Under the pieces are notes generated by a model. That model was not told where the DNA came from and did no database searches. It saw only the letters and a list, made by a program, of their open reading frames with translations. DNA of 33,747 nucleotides from Clostridium sp. (GTDB lineage: Bacteria > Bacillota > Clostridia > Clostridiales > Clostridiaceae): positions 1 to 33,747 of the forward strand of contig JAFSER010000003.1 in assembly GCA_017435645.1 (NCBI GenBank). Direction: 5' to 3'. Positions 32,947 through 33,747 of this stretch are shown here, piece by piece (within the stretch, counting starts at the first letter, position 1; each line of letters begins with the position of its first letter). A program made the translations under genes and the position numbers.

Positions 32947-33747
32947 TTATTTTCTATTCCAATTGTTCCCTATATAAACCCATTTTTTATTATTAGTAAG
33001 CTTACTAGAAATTGCATACTTAGGTAATTCTACTAGCTTTATTCCATCTTTTTTCTCTCTATATTGAGTTAAAATTGGATCAGCAACTAAAAGTGTACAA
33101 TTTTCCATATTTATGAAATCCATAATTTCTTCTTCATCTTCTGTATACTTTGCTTCTACATTAGACATTCCCAAGTCTTTTCCAAACATTGAGACCACAT
33201 GTACATTTTCATATCCTTGAGCTAATAACTCCATTCTTATAGAAGAAGCAATAATTCCATCCTCTAATATAACAGCGTCCCCTTTATTACTTCCTATTAC
33301 ATTAATAGGTGCTTCTGATACTTCCATGCTTTTTCCCTCTTCAAATACCCTTTCAAGACAGTTGAAATAATGTTCTGTTCCTAAATCCCCTACAGGTAAC
33401 CCTGCTAAATATGGCATATCGTATTTAGCTTCTAAATCTTTTGCAATTAATGCACCTGACTGTGTAATAGCTAAATTTACATCTGCCTTATAAAAAGATA
33501 AAAATTGATCCATATCATTAGACATTGAAAGAATACTAACTACTTCATATCCTCTTGATTCTAGTAAATTTCTTAATTCTTCCAGGTTTTCTTCACTAAT
33601 ATCTAATGGTGTTGCTCCTACTATATTGACCTTCTTTCCACTTCTATCTGCATTTCTAGCAAGTTCATTTTTCTTTGGTAATACATAATAATCAAGTAAT
33701 TTAGTAACACCCATTACTACACCCTCTTTATGACTACCCATCATTCC
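32947..33747 (-). CDS. Nitrogenase component-1-like protein (NifD/K/E-type), 5' end cut by window edge
   Basis: The C-terminal 266 residues of a protein whose frame stays open to the right edge (GMMGSHKEGVVMGVTKLLDY and on). The pattern is that of nitrogenase component-1 proteins. After the GS-H-x-x-G stretch comes VNIVGATPLDISEENLEELR, then RGYEVVSILSMSNDMDQFL, then QSGALIAKDLEAKYDMPYL, and a second Rossmann-like unit with GNDAVILEDG-type features (GSNKGDAVILEDG). The cluster-binding cysteines normally lie in the missing N-terminal part, so its class cannot be fixed. It could be a nitrogenase, an Nfl-type reductase or a tetrapyrrole reductase such as CfbD. It is transcribed into the FecBCD-type genes. 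Confidence 0.75.
   Translation of the reverse strand, partial: GMMGSHKEGVVMGVTKLLDYYVLPKKNELARNADRSGKKVNIVGATPLDISEENLEELRNLLESRGYEVVSILSMSNDMDQFLSFYKADVNLAITQSGALIAKDLEAKYDMPYLAGLPVGDLGTEHYFNCLERVFEEGKSMEVSEAPINVIGSNKGDAVILEDGIIASSIRMELLAQGYENVHVVSMFGKDLGMSNVEAKYTEDEEEIMDFINMENCTLLVADPILTQYREKKDGIKLVELPKYAISSKLTNNKKWVYIGNNWNRK

Noticed and set aside
1..33747. CRISPR arrays, tRNA or rRNA genes and riboswitches
   Set aside because: No spaced direct repeats, cloverleaf candidates or conserved riboswitch cores were seen on reading both strands. A covariance search could still find a divergent one.

Overview
The window reads as chromosome of a low-GC, gut-type Clostridium (sensu stricto). It is very AT-rich, has strong GGAGG-type ribosome binding sites, sometimes before GTG or TTG starts, and nearly every gene lies on the minus strand. 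A bile salt hydrolase almost identical in layout to the C. perfringens enzyme and a full urease operon both fit an intestinal lifestyle. I saw no rRNA, tRNA or CRISPR array. Apart from one possible degraded transposase fragment, no mobile element is evident.

Left third. Positions 1-4300 hold a UbiD-type prenyl-FMN decarboxylase system: ubiD, ubiA and ubiX in line, then a translationally coupled substrate-binding lipoprotein cut by the left edge, with a divergent lpdD-like gene. Together they could import, prenylate and decarboxylate an aromatic acid, for example a menaquinone precursor; the substrate is inferred. Next come an RpiR-type regulator (4751-5593), a decayed IS3-like scrap, and a five-gene operon (6089-9722). 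That operon joins an SsuABC/TauABC-type transporter to a miniature [FeFe]-hydrogenase-like H-domain protein and a weakly FmdE-like protein. A good sigma-A promoter precedes it and a hairpin terminator follows. The bile salt hydrolase (9969-10958) stands alone.

Middle. Positions 11091-14535 hold a response regulator, an ABC ATPase, an ABC permease and a histidine kinase, arranged like a peptide-antibiotic sensing and resistance module. A perfect 11-bp tandem repeat in front of the ABC genes is a likely regulator site. A secreted nuclease lipoprotein (15075-16166) and a GH3-family acyl-adenylating enzyme (16540-18294) follow as single genes. Then a small regulator, NatA/NatB-type ABC exporter genes and a DUF3169-like membrane protein (18355-21455) form one operon behind a perfect palindrome. 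A RluF-type pseudouridine synthase (21891-22586) comes next.

Right third. ureA-B-C-E-F-G-D and a UreI/AmiS-type urea channel (22977-28535) form a compact operon that should import urea and hydrolyse it with a nickel enzyme matured by UreDEFG. Upstream, ended by its own terminator, is a FecBCD-type metal-chelate importer with two tandem binding lipoproteins (28736-32914). It sits directly behind a nitrogenase component-1-like gene that runs off the right edge. The importer may supply nickel or a nickel complex to urease, or serve the nitrogenase-like enzyme.
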